The notes below the pieces were generated by a model. The model searched no databases. It was given only the letters and a program-made list of their open reading frames with translations, and was not told the origin of the DNA. Shown here piece after piece: positions 22,734 through 34,395 of a stretch of 64,000 bases of DNA. Made by a program: the position numbers and the translations under genes. Source of the stretch: Siphonodentalium dalli. Lineage: Eukaryota; Mollusca; Scaphopoda; Gadilida; Siphonodentaliidae. How positions within the stretch are numbered: the first letter of the stretch is position 1; each line of letters starts with the position of its first letter. Where the stretch lies: NCBI GenBank assembly GCA_032622095.1, contig CP136067.1, positions 137,147,990 to 137,211,989 of the forward strand, in the 5' to 3' direction.

Positions 22734-23400
22734 TTGCCATTTTCATGTATAATTAACAAAATATTCCAACATTGTTACTTTTTCCTGACAACTGTACCTA
22801 AATATAAGAAGAATAGATCATATATGGATGGATCTGAGTCCCATTATCACATACCATAACCAAGTTCTAAACATAGGCATGTGCTTAGCTATGCTTCTCG
22901 GATATTCCCGCAAGCTGGTGAAACCAAAATGTCATCGGCAGTGCTTTCATGAGTTGTAACAACATAATACCCCTCACCCTTAGTTGCAACAGCTTGCAGT
23001 AATGCTTGCATGCAATGCAAATAGGTAAAATATTGTTTTACGATAGTCAAATGTAGCTGCAATAGCTACATATGGCTATTGTAGCTATAATTGGGATCGC
23101 CACACCTGTATATGCTTCCTTTTTAATTAGTGGATTCCTCATGCGTCTGGAAATGTGTTCTGTACACCTAAAGTGGAACTCAAGACTGCATCTATACAAA
23201 ACATTTTATTCAACAAATATATTCCAGAACTAATTTATGAACAATGAATATAGTCTGTACACTTAATAAACAATAAAATGAATCCCGTATGATCACAATG
23301 AACTACAGCTATATGGTCATAAACACAGGTGAATGTATTAATGGACAATGGCACACCAAAATTAGATCATGACCTGAATCTCTACTGTGCCTGTCTATGC
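22734..23400. other. No gene or repeat recognised
   Basis: AT-rich unique-looking DNA with scattered short GCTTGCA/GCTACA words. I see no coding frame or element ends. Confidence 0.4.
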
Positions 23401-23407
23401 CCATATA

Positions 23408-23560
23408 TACAGTAATACTCTAAATAATCGACTCCTTAACCACAGCAGAATTATGGGTAACTTTTCAGGATTTAGTCGGAAATATGGCTTGTTGCCATTC
23501 ATCGGAAAGCTCTGTGAGAGCTTTCTGATGAATGGCAACAGCGTACCCACCGCCAACGCC
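23408..23560. repeat. R4 palindrome, degenerate copy
   Basis: Starts CAGTAATACTCTAAATAATC and continues through the R4 arm to a GAAAGCTCTGTGAGAGCTTTC centre. The second arm breaks after GATGAATGGCAACA. Confidence 0.7.
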
Positions 23561-23714
23561 GCCAATATCTTTAACTGGTTCGCTGCTAAATATCCTACAT
23601 ACACGTAATAAAATGTGTATATATTTTTCAACAAACAGAAAATTATTGAATTTTATGCTCGGAGTTGATAATTTGCACTCTTTTCTCAAATTTGACCCCC
23701 ATATATACATTTGT

Positions 23715-24070
23715 GATTATGTTATGAGCCTGAATGTCTCACTGGGCTATGGTTATGAGCTTGGATGTCTCAATAGGCTATGGTTATGAGTCTGGATGTC
23801 TCATTAGGCTATGCCCATGGGCCTGGATGTCTCATTAGCCATTAGGCTATGGTTATAAGCCTTGATGTCTCATTAGACTATGGTTATGGGTCTGGATGTC
23901 TCATTAGGCTATGATTATGAGTCTGTATGTCCCATTAGGCTATGGTTATGGGCATGGATGTCTCATTAGGCTATGGTTATGAGCCTGGTTGTCTGTTTGT
24001 CAAAGTAGGTTATCGATATGAGCCTGCATGGATGTCGGATTAGGTTATGGTTATGAGCTTGGTTGTCGGC
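23715..24070 (+). repeat. Minisatellite, about 31-bp unit
   Basis: About eleven imperfect units of the form GGATGTCTCATTAGGCTATG plus GTTATGAGCCT. Confidence 0.85.
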
Positions 24071-24680
24071 CGCCTTTAGGGCAAAACATTTGTAATTTTT
24101 CTCAAACTTTTCGCGATATAAGTACCTTTTCTGACAATTTTATTGGTCGGCATCCATTCAAACTTAACAATGTCCCAATTTAATTATATATGTAACAGTA
24201 TTTCTGAAATATTACCTGACAAATGCTATTTAAATGGGTGTAGCCTTAGTAGAGATTCATGTCATGAACTGATAGAATATGATCTCTATGGTGTAGCCTT
24301 AGTAGAGATTCATGTCACGATCTACTCCAAAATATGGAGAAAATGTCAGCTCAGAAATGATATGTACATTCCTTATAACATATAGTATGCAACAATAATA
24401 TACAACATATATATTGAAAGAGGCTCATTGACAGATTGATGGCACCTAAATTATATTTCCCCCAAACATTATAGAGATATGAGGGGTGTTGCCCAACACT
24501 TCCCTGAATCCTGAATAACAGTTAACCAGGGGGTGAATACTAAATGCCAGTTAACAGGGGGGTGGGGGTGAATACTGAATATCAGTTAATAAAATATTTC
24601 ATGAAGGACATAGATTCCTGGATCATGCCATTAATCTCTATTCTGGCTAAAGACCTTATAAAGTCTAAAAAATAACATGG
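24071..24680. other. Intergenic, small direct duplication only
   Basis: TAGCCTTAGTAGAGATTCAT occurs at about 24,241 and 24,293 (52-bp period). GGGGGTGAATACT also recurs near 24,530 and 24,565. No gene. Confidence 0.5.
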
Positions 24681-24682
24681 GG

Positions 24683-24812
24683 AAAATATTTCTCAGTTAT
24701 CATCTGTTCCTTAATAATGTACACATAAGGTAAAGCTCCCAACTCGAATTTGCATGATTTTATGTGAAGTACATTATTAAGGAACAGATAATAACTAAAT
24801 AAGAAATATATT
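24683..24812. repeat. Palindromic MITE-like hairpin
   Basis: Arms of TATCTGTTCCTTAATAATGTAC type close on themselves around 24,745. Confidence 0.6.
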
Positions 24813-24820
24813 CCCCACGT

Positions 24821-25345
24821 TGTTTTTTGAACTTCATGAACTATTCCTAATTATTCCACACCAATTGGCGTGATTCGCTAGTATTCAACGGAATCCCAGC
24901 CATTGAATACATATTAGTGTATAGCTCTAGTGGAATACAAGCCGGAACTATTCTTGTTGACGTTGTCGCCAAGAAAGATGACGTACATTACGTCGACCAT
25001 CCACTTCCGGTTATCCCCCAATAATTACTGGTTATTTGTCAGACTTAAATCACAATAAAGGTGGCTATAGTAACAATGAAGGTGACTTTCATGGATTGAA
25101 CTTATCTGACTGAACGGTGTAGAATAAATACAGAACACAACTTGCATCATAATCTCGAATCTGTTATCGAACTCGTTGCGGACGGCGCAAAGATATATTT
25201 CGCTCGAGCTACGCTCTCGCGAAATATATCCTTGCGCCATCCGCAACTCATTCGATAAAAGAGACTCGATTAAGATGCGCGTTGTGTTCTGTCTATTTAC
25301 ATTTTCTATTTGTTTTTTGAACTTCATGAACTATTCCTAATTACA
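24821..25345. repeat. Segment flanked by 33-bp direct repeats
   Basis: GTTTTTTGAACTTCATGAAC and its following 13 bases occur at about 24,823 and again at 25,312, enclosing about 460 bp that include the 25,130-25,297 palindrome. Confidence 0.6.
25130..25297. repeat. Palindromic MITE-like element
   Basis: The outer arms are CAGAACACAACTTGCATC and GATGCGCGTTGTGTTCTG. The inner arms are GCGCAAAGATATATTTCGC and its reverse complement around 25,205. Confidence 0.65.
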
Positions 25346-25404
25346 TGGCATATCCTGTGCGTATTTTAACACAACATTTAGATGATAATGTATCCATATT
25401 CAAC

Positions 25405-25567
25405 TATAACAGTACTTGTTGAATACATGTATAACTATAACAGTACTTGTTGAATACATGTATAACTATAACAGTACTTGTTGAATACATGTATAACTAT
25501 AACAGTACTTGTTGAATACATGTATAACTATAACAGTACTTGTTGAATACATGTATAACTATAACAG
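25405..25567 (+). repeat. Minisatellite, 31-bp unit
   Basis: Just over five near-perfect copies of a unit starting TATAACTATAACAGTACTTG. The uniformity implies recent amplification. Confidence 0.9.
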
Positions 25568-26004
25568 TTGAATTAATGCATATCACTTCATGTGATCATA
25601 TATAATTTCCTCTCTCATGTAACTCTTATGATATATATGTTTGTAATATCATGAAACAAAACGTGATGGCATATAAGGTCAAATAAATAAATATACTGTG
25701 CTCTCCTTCCCCTCCCTCATTCAGATTCCCTTTCATAATTGTCTGAGAACACAGGTATTTATTTTTAATGGCCGAATATAAAATATAATATAAAAAAATG
25801 ATAAAATTTCTACTAAAAATATCAATTTATGAGTAATACAAATTATTCCATATTTGAGATTTGATGGTCAGACTAGAGTTGTAAATGGAACACAATCTTC
25901 ATTCATGCTATTAATTGGGATCAATAAAATATTGTTGCATACAGATGCAGACCAGTCTCGGTCAACATGAGATTCTTACTGATATGTCTCCGGCAACACT
26001 TTAA

Positions 26005-26251
26005 TCCTTTCATGATGGGAGCTGCGCTGGTGCAGCATTAAAGATTCTGTGTCAGTACATTCTCTTATATATGCGAGTCTCCCATAGGGAGCCTCGCATA
26101 TATATGAGAATACACTGGCTTACAAGGTCAAGATAAATATTGTTAGGCCAATGTATTCTCTTATATATACGAGGCTCCCTATGGGCAACGCGCATATATA
26201 AGAGAAGTATTGTCACAGGTAAAATTTTAGGAAGCTCCATTCATAGAAGGG
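26005..26251. mobile_element. piggyBac-like MITE, old copy
   Basis: Flanked by TTAA (26,001-26,004, 26,252-26,255). The ends are TCCTTTCATGATGGGAGCT and a decayed reverse complement. Inside are two copies of the R2-type palindromic core (CTCTTATATATGCGAG). Confidence 0.7.
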
Positions 26252-26415
26252 TTAATTTTCATTCTATATCTAGGCGACACCAATTTTATCAGTTAATTTA
26301 CGAACCAGCCGACAACTCTTTTTTTTTACCAGAAATACCAATTGCTTCCTTTTTGGCCTATGGTATTCAGTTTGTATAAGACTTCTGACCAAACCCTTCT
26401 ATCAGTCATAATAGC

Positions 26416-26574
26416 ATGGTCAAGCCTTGATATAGGGTGTCTGTCATTTGCAGAATGAGGTCCCCAGAGGGTGAATTTGGTGATGCTAGCCCACTATGCG
26501 GGGTAGCATCACTAAATTCACCCTCTGGGGACCTCATTCTGCAAATGACAGACACCCTATTTCAAGGCTTGAGC
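26416..26574. repeat. R3 foldback palindrome
   Basis: Starts CAAGCCTTGATATAGGGTGT, continues GCAGAATGAGGTCCCCAGAG, and returns as its reverse complement around a CCACTATGCGGGG centre. Confidence 0.8.
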
Positions 26575-26632
26575 ATGGTACCCCATCCCGAGCCCTCTAT
26601 CAGTCATACTAGCATGGGAAAATGAGAATTAA

Positions 26633-27025
26633 AGGTACTCAATCCGATTAAGCACCCCTATATTACTATTTATTTGGCTTCGGGGGTAAAAAATATTTGA
26701 TTGGAGTCGAGGAACACACCCAACCCCATCAAAGCTGAGAGTGATCAGATATCAATTTTTGTGGACCAGAACCAAGATGGATAACTCGAAAATCAAGTGG
26801 TTACTATTAACAATAATAATCACCTGATTTTAGAGTTATCCATCTTACACCCGCAATTTGTCTGTTTGAGCATGTGGTTCTGGTCCACATCTCGCAAAAA
26901 TTAACAAACTTCAAAAATCAATCTCTGAGCTTTGAAGTGTCGGTTCCTTGACTCCAATCAAATATTTTTTACCCCCGAAGCCAAAGAAATAGTAATTTAT
27001 GGGTGCTTAATCGGATTGAGTACCT
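26633..27025. mobile_element. TTAA-flanked MITE (AGGTACTCAA ends), second copy
   Basis: Ends AGGTACTCAA/TTGAGTACCT with TTAA at 26,629-26,632 and 27,026-27,029. Same family as 12,218-12,697. Confidence 0.85.
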
Positions 27026-27236
27026 TTAATGTATTGATGTGTTGGTTTTATTTATTATTATTTGCAATAAATGATTTAAAGTGAATATATGTGATTTTCA
27101 TTCACCACTGAAATCGCAATTGGTATGTCAACCCCTGTCTGAATTTTTCCCCTCCTCTACCAAGATATATTTCCCCCTAATATGCGTAAATCAACCAATA
27201 TAATTGCTGTGGCCTAACAGTGATTTTTTTTGTCTT

Positions 27237-27982
27237 GGTACTGTACACTAAATCCAGCCATTTATCGGACCATCTCCTTTTATAATCAACAGAATATATG
27301 CAACAAATGAATGAATTCGAACCATGGATTAGTGCAAAATACACTCATGTGCTCTATGAACGATGTAAACAACATGGTAATTATAATGAAAATGAATAAA
27401 TGGCTGGAGTCATAAATTCATTTTCATTATAATGACCAGATTGTTCATTCATTTGTTGCATATATGTGACCCGCCATTTCAAATCCAGTCGTAAGTGGGG
27501 ATTTTTTTACCCTGTGCCAATGCATTCTCTTATATATACGAGTCGACCATAGGTCGCCTCGCATATGTAAGAGAATGCATTGGCCTAACAATTTTTTACA
27601 ATTTTAATAATTTTTTCTTGTATTCTTTAACAATTTTATAATTTCACCCATACAGAGCCGCAGACAAACATGAGCAGACGACACTCTTCTATATGCTTCT
27701 ATATATGTGTGGGGCACCCTGCAGGGTAATGGATGTTTTTTATTTTATGTCCTAAAAATTTTAAGAAACATTTATTTAAAAAAAATTATAAAAAATTGTT
27801 AGGCCAATGCATTCTCTTATATATGCGAGGCGACCTATGGTCGACTCGCATATATAAGAGAATGCATTGGCACAGGGTAAAAATATCCCGACTTACGACT
27901 GGACTTGATATGGCGGGTCATATATTCTGTTGAGTATAAAAGGAGATGGTCCCATAAATGAGCAGATTTAGTGTACAGTACC
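27237..27982. mobile_element. R12 palindromic MITE hosting an R2 copy
   Basis: The termini are GGTACTGTACACTAAATC and its reverse complement. The interior is split at GCATATAT/TATATTCTG by the R2 copy. An uninterrupted right half is at about 44,350-44,540 (TTGCATATATTCTG). Confidence 0.7.
27466..27920. mobile_element. R2 intact copy (reference for the 6.7-22.7 kb stack)
   Basis: Ends TGACCCGCCAT and ATGGCGGGTCA, with two palindromic cores CTCTTATATAYGCGAG facing each other around an AT-rich middle. TATAT is present on both sides (27,461-27,465, 27,921-27,925). The core contains the uninterrupted F1 target ACCATAGGTC. Confidence 0.8.
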
Positions 27983-28145
27983 CCTTTAACATGTACTTGA
28001 AAATTTGTCGACAAGTCAAACATTGATCTTACTGAAAATAAAAAATGGCTCAAACAACTCCTGGTTGTCTTACTTCAAGCAGATCAGCTGTACATATAGA
28101 AAATAATAGGATGTGGATATCTTAAAAAGTTTCAGGGTAGATTTA

Positions 28146-28357
28146 CAGTAATGCTCTAATAATCGACTTCTTAACCACAGCAGAATTATGGGTAACTTTT
28201 CAGGATTTAGTCGGAAATATGGCTTGTTGCCATTCATCGGAAAGCTCTCGGCGAGAGCTTTCCGATGAATGGCAACAAGCCATATTTCCGACTAAATCCT
28301 GAAAAGTTACCCATAATTCTGCTGTGGTTAAGAGGTCGATTAATTAGAGCATTACTG
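28146..28357. mobile_element. R4 palindromic MITE, mariner-like (TA target)
   Basis: A 212-bp near-perfect palindrome with ends CAGTAATGCTCTAAT and its reverse complement, flanked by TA on both sides. TA target and CAGT tip suggest a Tc1/mariner relative. Confidence 0.75.
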
Positions 28358-28397
28358 TACATGTATATGAATGGTGTTCCTCATAAGGGTAATATGG

Positions 28398-28556
28398 CAT
28401 ATATAGAGGATCTACAACGAGTCCCCGGTTTATAGCTTAATTTACAAAATGAGTCCAGTAAATTAGGTCTGGACCGAGCCTTTGGCGAGGTCCAGACCTA
28501 ATTTACTGGACGAGTTTTGTAAATCCCACTATAAACTTGGGGACAAGTTGTAGATT
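28398..28556. repeat. Palindromic element around GGTCCAGACC arms
   Basis: The outer arms are AGGATCTACAACGAGTCCCC and its approximate reverse complement. The inner arms are AATTAGGTCTGGACC. Confidence 0.65.
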
Positions 28557-28559
28557 CTA

Positions 28560-29090
28560 TTTATTACATGATCCAAAACTCGATAAAAATACTTAAATCA
28601 ACAAATGAGACGCAAAACTAACATCGGCTTCTATAAGGCATGCGATGACGTTCCACGTAATTATGCGTTGTTTGTAAAGAAATAGTCTCAGATAAATAAG
28701 GACTCTTTGGCATATTTAATGGCGTAAATTTGATGACATAACTTTTCAAACTTTTCATTCATTATATACATATATATATATATAGTTTGTTGGAAAAATA
28801 TTGGAAGCCATAGTATTTTGAGACATAGCATACGAAATGTAAACAGACGACAAACCGGAAGTCAAAGGTCACATGGCACTATTTCCCGTTATTAAACGAA
28901 CGTTTAATATCACAATTTATAGAATGGGTTTATTGAATGGAATAAGGGTAGGATCATTTAATAAAAGTGTATATTAACTAAATTGTATGTGATATGCCAC
29001 ATTCCCCGATGGTGCACGGGGCGGAGAAATTATGTTCCAATGTGGAATATACAGTGTGAGACTCCAAAGACTCCAACTTTCTAGCACTAA
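28560..29090. other. No gene recognised
   Basis: Contains a (TA)n run near 28,770; otherwise unremarkable AT-rich sequence. Confidence 0.4.
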
Positions 29091-29093
29091 GTA

Positions 29094-29265
29094 CAGTAAT
29101 GCTCTAATTAATCAACTCCTTAACCAGAGCAGAATTATGGGTAACTTTTCAGGATTTAGTGAGAGCTTTCCGATGAAAGGCAACAAGCCATATTTCCGAC
29201 TAAATCCTGAAAAGTTACCCATAATTCTGCTCTGGTTAAGGAGTTGATTACTAAGGGCACTAAAG
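29094..29265. repeat. R4 palindrome, shortened copy
   Basis: The left arm starts CAGTAATGCTCTAATTAATC. The palindrome centre is deleted and the outer right end is decayed. Confidence 0.7.
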
Positions 29266-29554
29266 CAGCTTGAACACAAAGGTAATCCTGACTAACCAAA
29301 TTGGATATAAAAATAGAAGACAAACGTAACGTTGATCAATTGATCTGAGTGTAAAATGGATTACAAAAATATTAATCACATCTGTATGATTTCAGTGCTA
29401 ATTGATCAGTGATGATATGGCACATGGATAATAGCAACCATTTAATATATTTAAAGCATTCCTTGCTCGCATCAGTTGCATGTTGAGGGTTACTAAACTT
29501 AAAAGTCAACATAAAATTATTGCTAGATTTTCCTAACAACAGCCCCAATTTTAA

Positions 29555-29945
29555 CCCTTTACCCAACAGAATGGCCCTGTGCCAATGCATTCTCTTATAT
29601 ATGCGAGTCGACCATAGGTCGCCTCGCATATATAAGAGAATGCATTGGCTTAACACATTAAAATTTATAAAATTGTTTAAAAATGTAAGAAAAAATGGTA
29701 AAAAGTGTTAAAAAAAGTTTTTATTTAGGCCAATGCATTCTCTTATATATGCGAGGCGACCTATGGTCGACTCGCATATATAAGAGAATGCATTGGCACA
29801 GGGCATAACTGTTACTATCACAATGTGGTCAAGGAGCCGGTTCCAATGATATCCATATTTGTATGGTTCTATTGAGACAGACCGAAATATTTTAGGCTGT
29901 TGAAGCTTTATTTGGCCGGTTTTGGCCGGTTTGTTGGGTAAAGGG
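29555..29945. mobile_element. piggyBac-like MITE
   Basis: Flanked by TTAA (29,551-29,554, 29,946-29,949) with tips CCCTTTACCCAACA and TGTTGGGTAAAGGG, the piggyBac hallmark pair. It carries two inverted copies of the GCCAATGCATTCTCTTATAT core. Confidence 0.85.
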
Positions 29946-29949
29946 TTAA

Positions 29950-30843
29950 GGCCAGCTCAGAAACATTCTATTTACCCTAAAAAAAAAAATATTGCAAAAT
30001 TATATTTTCCAGTACACAGACCAAGAGTAATAATCCTAGGTCAAATTTCCTGCAGTTCATACAATGGTTCATATACAAAAATAACATTTGAAAAAATAGA
30101 ATGATTTCAATCTTTATATATTTTTAATTACATGACATATGCAAACAAAATTTGATTGTCAGACTTTGGTTCATCCCCAGTAAATCGGCAGCTTCAAAAT
30201 GTGGCAAGAGTGAACCCTACATAGGTCATTCATTACATTATGGTTGTGCGCACAATTAACCATTGAGTTGGAAAGATACAAGAGATACAAGTTATGTGTG
30301 CGCAAAATACAAGACACAAAGGTTACACATAGAATTCATTAATTGATTGGCATTTGATGTCACTTTCAGCTACTAAAGCCATATCACGATATACCACAGT
30401 CATCAGTTTAAATGGCTTTTTAGCTTTGAAATCCTTATTCTATATCACAGACTATTTAGTTTTCAACATTATTTTTCACAGTGATGTTCAAGAACTGTGT
30501 CTAGATTGAATTTCCTTTGTATATAAAGGCAAGACATGATATGGCTATCCTACGGTCAGATTTGACACTGTTAAACTACCATTGGTATCTAAGATATGCC
30601 ATAAAATACTTATAAATTGTGCCCAAACACACTCAATGAACAAATGTTGTTCATAACCTAATATTTATTATGGACAACTTATGCATAAACAGGTTGGTGT
30701 GTTCTTCTAACTTTTCGTATTGGATGATCGGATTCATGTTATAAGATTGGTATGTAAGCACAGTTGACAATTCTAAACTAAAAAATACTGGACACATACC
30801 ATTATCTTGCAGGAGGCGAACTCGATAACAATCATCCATTTCA
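29950..30843. other. No gene recognised
   Basis: AT-rich sequence between two piggyBac-like MITEs. A few short frames; nothing recognisable. Confidence 0.4.
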
Positions 30844-30847
30844 TTAA

Positions 30848-31227
30848 CCATTTACCCAACAGAACGGCCCTGTGCCAATGCATTCTCTTATATATGCGAG
30901 TCGACCATAGGTCGCCTCGCATATATAAGAGAATGCATTGGCGTAACACATTAAAAATTATAAAATTGTTAAAGATTGTAAGAAAAAATGGTAAAAAGTG
31001 TTTTTTTAGGCCAATGAATTCTCTTATATATGCGAGGCGACCTATGGTCGACTCGCATATATAAGAGAATGCATTGGCACAGGGCATAACTGTAACCATC
31101 ACAATGTGGTCAATGAGCCGGTTCCAATGATATCCATATTTGTATGGTTTTATTGAGACAGACCCAAGATAATTTAGGCTGTTGCAGCTTTATTTGGCCG
31201 TTTTTGGCCGGTTTGTTGGGTAAAGGG
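30848..31227. mobile_element. piggyBac-like MITE, sister of 29,555-29,945
   Basis: Flanked by TTAA (30,844-30,847, 31,228-31,231). The left tip CCATTTACCCAACAG has one change, and the right tip is TGTTGGGTAAAGGG. Same interior palindromic cores and right-hand GGTTCCAATGATATCCATAT segment. Confidence 0.85.
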
Positions 31228-31487
31228 TTAACAAACTATCAGTCAAATTGTAAACCCTGATAATTGCATACTATAATCATACTTATTGTCATAGAATAAA
31301 AATTAAAAATAACATTGGCCCGCCCACTTCGGAAAGAAATTTGAATGAAAATCTAGCAATTTGTTACTTGAGGCCTAAGCATTCTTTTCTCACAATTAGT
31401 TGAAATAACAGAGCAAACCTCTGACAACAATTCTAAAACTAATGAACATGTATTCTTTGTTTACAGACACCAAGCCTGAGTTTAGTG

Positions 31488-31800
31488 TGCCTGTCATTTG
31501 CAGAATGAGGTCCCCAGAGGGTGAATTTAGTGACGCTATCCCGCAAGGTGGGCTAGCATCACCAAATTCACCCTCTGGGGACCTCATTCTGCATGACCTC
31601 ATCTGCTATGGGAGATATATACTCAGATTGAAGTTCCCAAATGGTGAATATTGTGAGGTACATGTACACCCATTGGGAACCTCGATTATGCAGTGAGAGC
31701 TTTCCGATGATAGGCAACAAGCCATATTTCCGACTAAACCTTGAAAAATTACCCATAATTCTGCTGTGCTTAAGGAGTCGATTATTTAAGGCATTACTGT
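31488..31800. repeat. R3 foldback fused to half of an R4 palindrome
   Basis: R3 arms (GCAGAATGAGGTCCCCAGAG and reverse) at 31,498-31,592, then a diverged R3-like segment to about 31,692. It joins directly to the R4 right arm GAGAGCTTTCCGATGATAGG and ends GCATTACTGTA. Confidence 0.7.
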
Positions 31801-31987
31801 ACATAAGAGTGTTTATTATTTACTCAACCCATGAAATACATGTACTTGTATTATAGTCTGTTGGTGCTGGCGGGCATAGATTTCAATCTAAACGTGTTCA
31901 TTGTCAGACGCGATACTTGTATTGTTGAATTACAATGCACCATGTAAATTCAAGGAAATAAGGGGCTAACATTTCAGTCGCCATGTG

Positions 31988-32178
31988 GAAAAACTTCAGC
32001 CACAATTCTAGTACCAAAGAATTCTTCACTTGAACATGCCAGGTACATCAGTGTAAAACTTCAACCACCAATCTAGTACTAATGAATTCTTATACAAACC
32101 AGGTACACAGTGTAAAACTTCAGCCATCATTCTAGTACACAAGAATTCTTCACTTGCACAAACCAGGTACTGGTACAT
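31988..32178 (+). repeat. Minisatellite, about 65-bp unit, three copies
   Basis: The repeated phrases GTAAAACTTCA(G/A)CC, TCTAGTAC and GAATTCTTCACTTG, then CCAGGTAC, recur every 58-66 bp. Confidence 0.7.
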
Positions 32179-32219
32179 AGTAATAAAGCATTCTTCACTT
32201 ACATGCATCAGTTACACAA

Positions 32220-32720
32220 TGTAATACTTAAAGATATGGATGGCCTTCGTGATCGGTATTGCTGTTAAAATAGTCACATAAGTTAAAACCACCATAAACA
32301 GAAACAATTTTAAAATATAGACAGATTTTGTTCTTACACCAATCATAAATATCACATAAGGCGACACCAATTTTTAAGTCTGGTTTACGAACACCTCCTA
32401 CAACTTTTTTTCCATTTCATGAAAAAAAATAAAAACTTTTTTCTCCCAATTTTTTTTACACGCGTACTGATTTTCATGTGGTGTCGCCTAAATAGCATAA
32501 AAGAATCACCACAGTGTTGAGTGTTTTGCTCATCAGACACTCTTTATGTGCTGTATGTAAACAAACGCTCAGCTCGCACAAGTGTGTTTTGTGGATAATA
32601 TGGTATTCATGTTATCATTATACTATATACTATTAGTATATTCTTGAGGAAATTTTCATAATTTATTAACTTTTATTTCTAAATTATAACCTACAACCTG
32701 GGCCATCCATGCCTTTAAAC
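32220..32720. other. No gene; AT-rich
   Basis: Contains AGGCGACACCAATTTTTAAG, a phrase also seen near 26,272, and its inverse (TGGTGTCGCCTAAATAG) at about 32,479, so another decayed inverted repeat (about 32,357-32,495) is likely. Confidence 0.4.
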
Positions 32721-32722
32721 CA

Positions 32723-32974
32723 AGCCTTGAAATAGTGTGTCTGTCATTTGCAGAATGAGGTCCCCAGAGGGTGAATTTAGTGATGCTAGCCCGCTATGCG
32801 GGGTAGCATTACCAAATTCACCCTCTGGGAACCTCATTCTGCTAAGGTGTAAGCAGAATGAGGTCCCCAGAGGGTGAATTTGGTGATGCTAGCCCGCTAT
32901 GCGGGGTAGCATCACTAAATTCACCCTCTGGGGACCTCATTCTGCAAATGACAGACACACAATTTCAAGGCTTG
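32723..32974. repeat. R3 double foldback
   Basis: Two R3 palindromes in series, joined by GCTAAGGTGTAAGC, bounded by AAGCCTTGAAATAG and CAAGGCTTG. Confidence 0.8.
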
Positions 32975-33143
32975 CTTTAAACCACCAATCTAGCACTAAA
33001 GAATTTCGAAAACATGAGCAATGTTAAATGTTAATCAATCACAAAATGGATGAGGAAAATACTGATCAGATCTATACACCTTCAGTGTTACACGTTGAGT
33101 GTTGATATGGCACATATGTGAACATTCGTGTGTGACATCCAAG

Positions 33144-33377
33144 CCTTGAAATAGGGTGTCTGTCATTTGCAGAATGAGGTCCCCAGAGGGTGAATTTAGT
33201 GATGCTACCCCGCATAGCGGGCTAGCATCACCAAATTCACCCTCTGGGAACCTCATTCTGCTGAGGTGTGAGCAGAATGAGGTCCCCAGAGGGTGAATTT
33301 TGGTGATGCTAGCATCACTAAATTCACCTCTGGGGACCTCATTCTGCAAATGACAGACACCCTATTTCAAGGCTTGT
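33144..33377. repeat. R3 double foldback, second copy
   Basis: Same layout as 32,723-32,974 with linker GCTGAGGTGTGAGC. The second palindrome has lost its centre (GATGCTAGCATC). Confidence 0.8.
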
Positions 33378-33392
33378 GTGACATGGCATTAA

Positions 33393-33495
33393 CCCTTTCA
33401 GTGCCAAGTCCTTGATCATTTTTCAAATTTATTGATTATAATAATGTGATACATAGATGGAAAGAGCTTTAAGAGCAGATTTGGCACTGAAAGGG
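33393..33495. mobile_element. Small piggyBac-like MITE
   Basis: Ends CCCTTTCAGTGCCAA and TTGGCACTGAAAGGG, flanked by TTAA (33,389-33,392, 33,496-33,499). Only 103 bp. Confidence 0.85.
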
Positions 33496-33499
33496 TTAA

Positions 33500-33985
33500 C
33501 AAGACAAACTAACAATACACAATGATTTGGATGAAATGATTGTCAATAATAAATGGCAGGAAGTCAAATTCAAGTCATTCATGGTATAATTTTTCTTTCA
33601 GGCTTTGCATTTTGGCAACGCCATGGCACCTGAAAAAAAACCCAGTGTTTCTTATGACAGCAGCATATACGGGACTGAATTTCAATTTATATATAATATG
33701 CTGTTTTTTTTTGTAAAAATCAAAACACCTTGTTGTTGGAGAAAATTGTGAAAGTCAAAGACAATGATTTGAGAAACATTTCCTCTGGGATGTAAAACTC
33801 TAATATAAGTCCCTGAATTCTGTTCCCAACACACATTTGCTCCTGTACATGTATCAGTGTATCAGACATAAAAATATAAATTTTAAGTTCACAAAAATAA
33901 TCATCACTAATTCAGCAAATAATAAAACACCTATCGCATCCTGAGCGGTATTAAATTGAACTAAATGATGAATTAAGATTGAACC
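33500..33985. other. No gene recognised
   Basis: AT-rich sequence with no repeat I can tie to others in the window. Confidence 0.35.
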
Positions 33986-33989
33986 CATA

Positions 33990-34395
33990 CAAGCCTGAGT
34001 TTAGTCTGTCTGACATTTGCAGAATGAGGTCCACAGAGGGTGAATTTAGTGATGCTACCCAGCATGGTGTGCTCGCATCACAAAAATTCACCCATTGGGG
34101 ACCTCATTCTGCTTAGGCCTCTTCTTCTGGGAAGTATCTATAGTCTCAAATTAAGATTGTTTTTGGTTACATTTTCCCTTCTGTTCAATTTCTATATCCC
34201 CTAATTTGCAAAAGATAAATTGCATAATCGAGGTGACTAATGGGTGAACATCACCAACTTCAACTGGGGAACTTCAAGCGTTCTCCCATAGCTGTTGAGG
34301 CCTAAGCAGAATGAGGTCCCCAGAGGGTGAATTTTGTGATGCTCGCCCACTATGCAGGATAGTGTCACTAAATTCACCATCTCGGGGACCCTCTT
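33990..34395. repeat. Two decayed R3 foldbacks
   Basis: R3 arms at about 34,018-34,112 and 34,308-34,390 with several mismatches. Between them is a CACCAACTTCAACTGGGGAA segment that is inverted relative to about 46,650. Confidence 0.65.

Noticed and set aside
23715-24070. Repeats as a CRISPR array
   Set aside because: Contiguous degenerate units without spacers; minisatellite.
25405-25567. 31-bp repeats as a CRISPR array
   Set aside because: The copies are head-to-tail with no unique spacers, and the genome is eukaryotic. It is a minisatellite.
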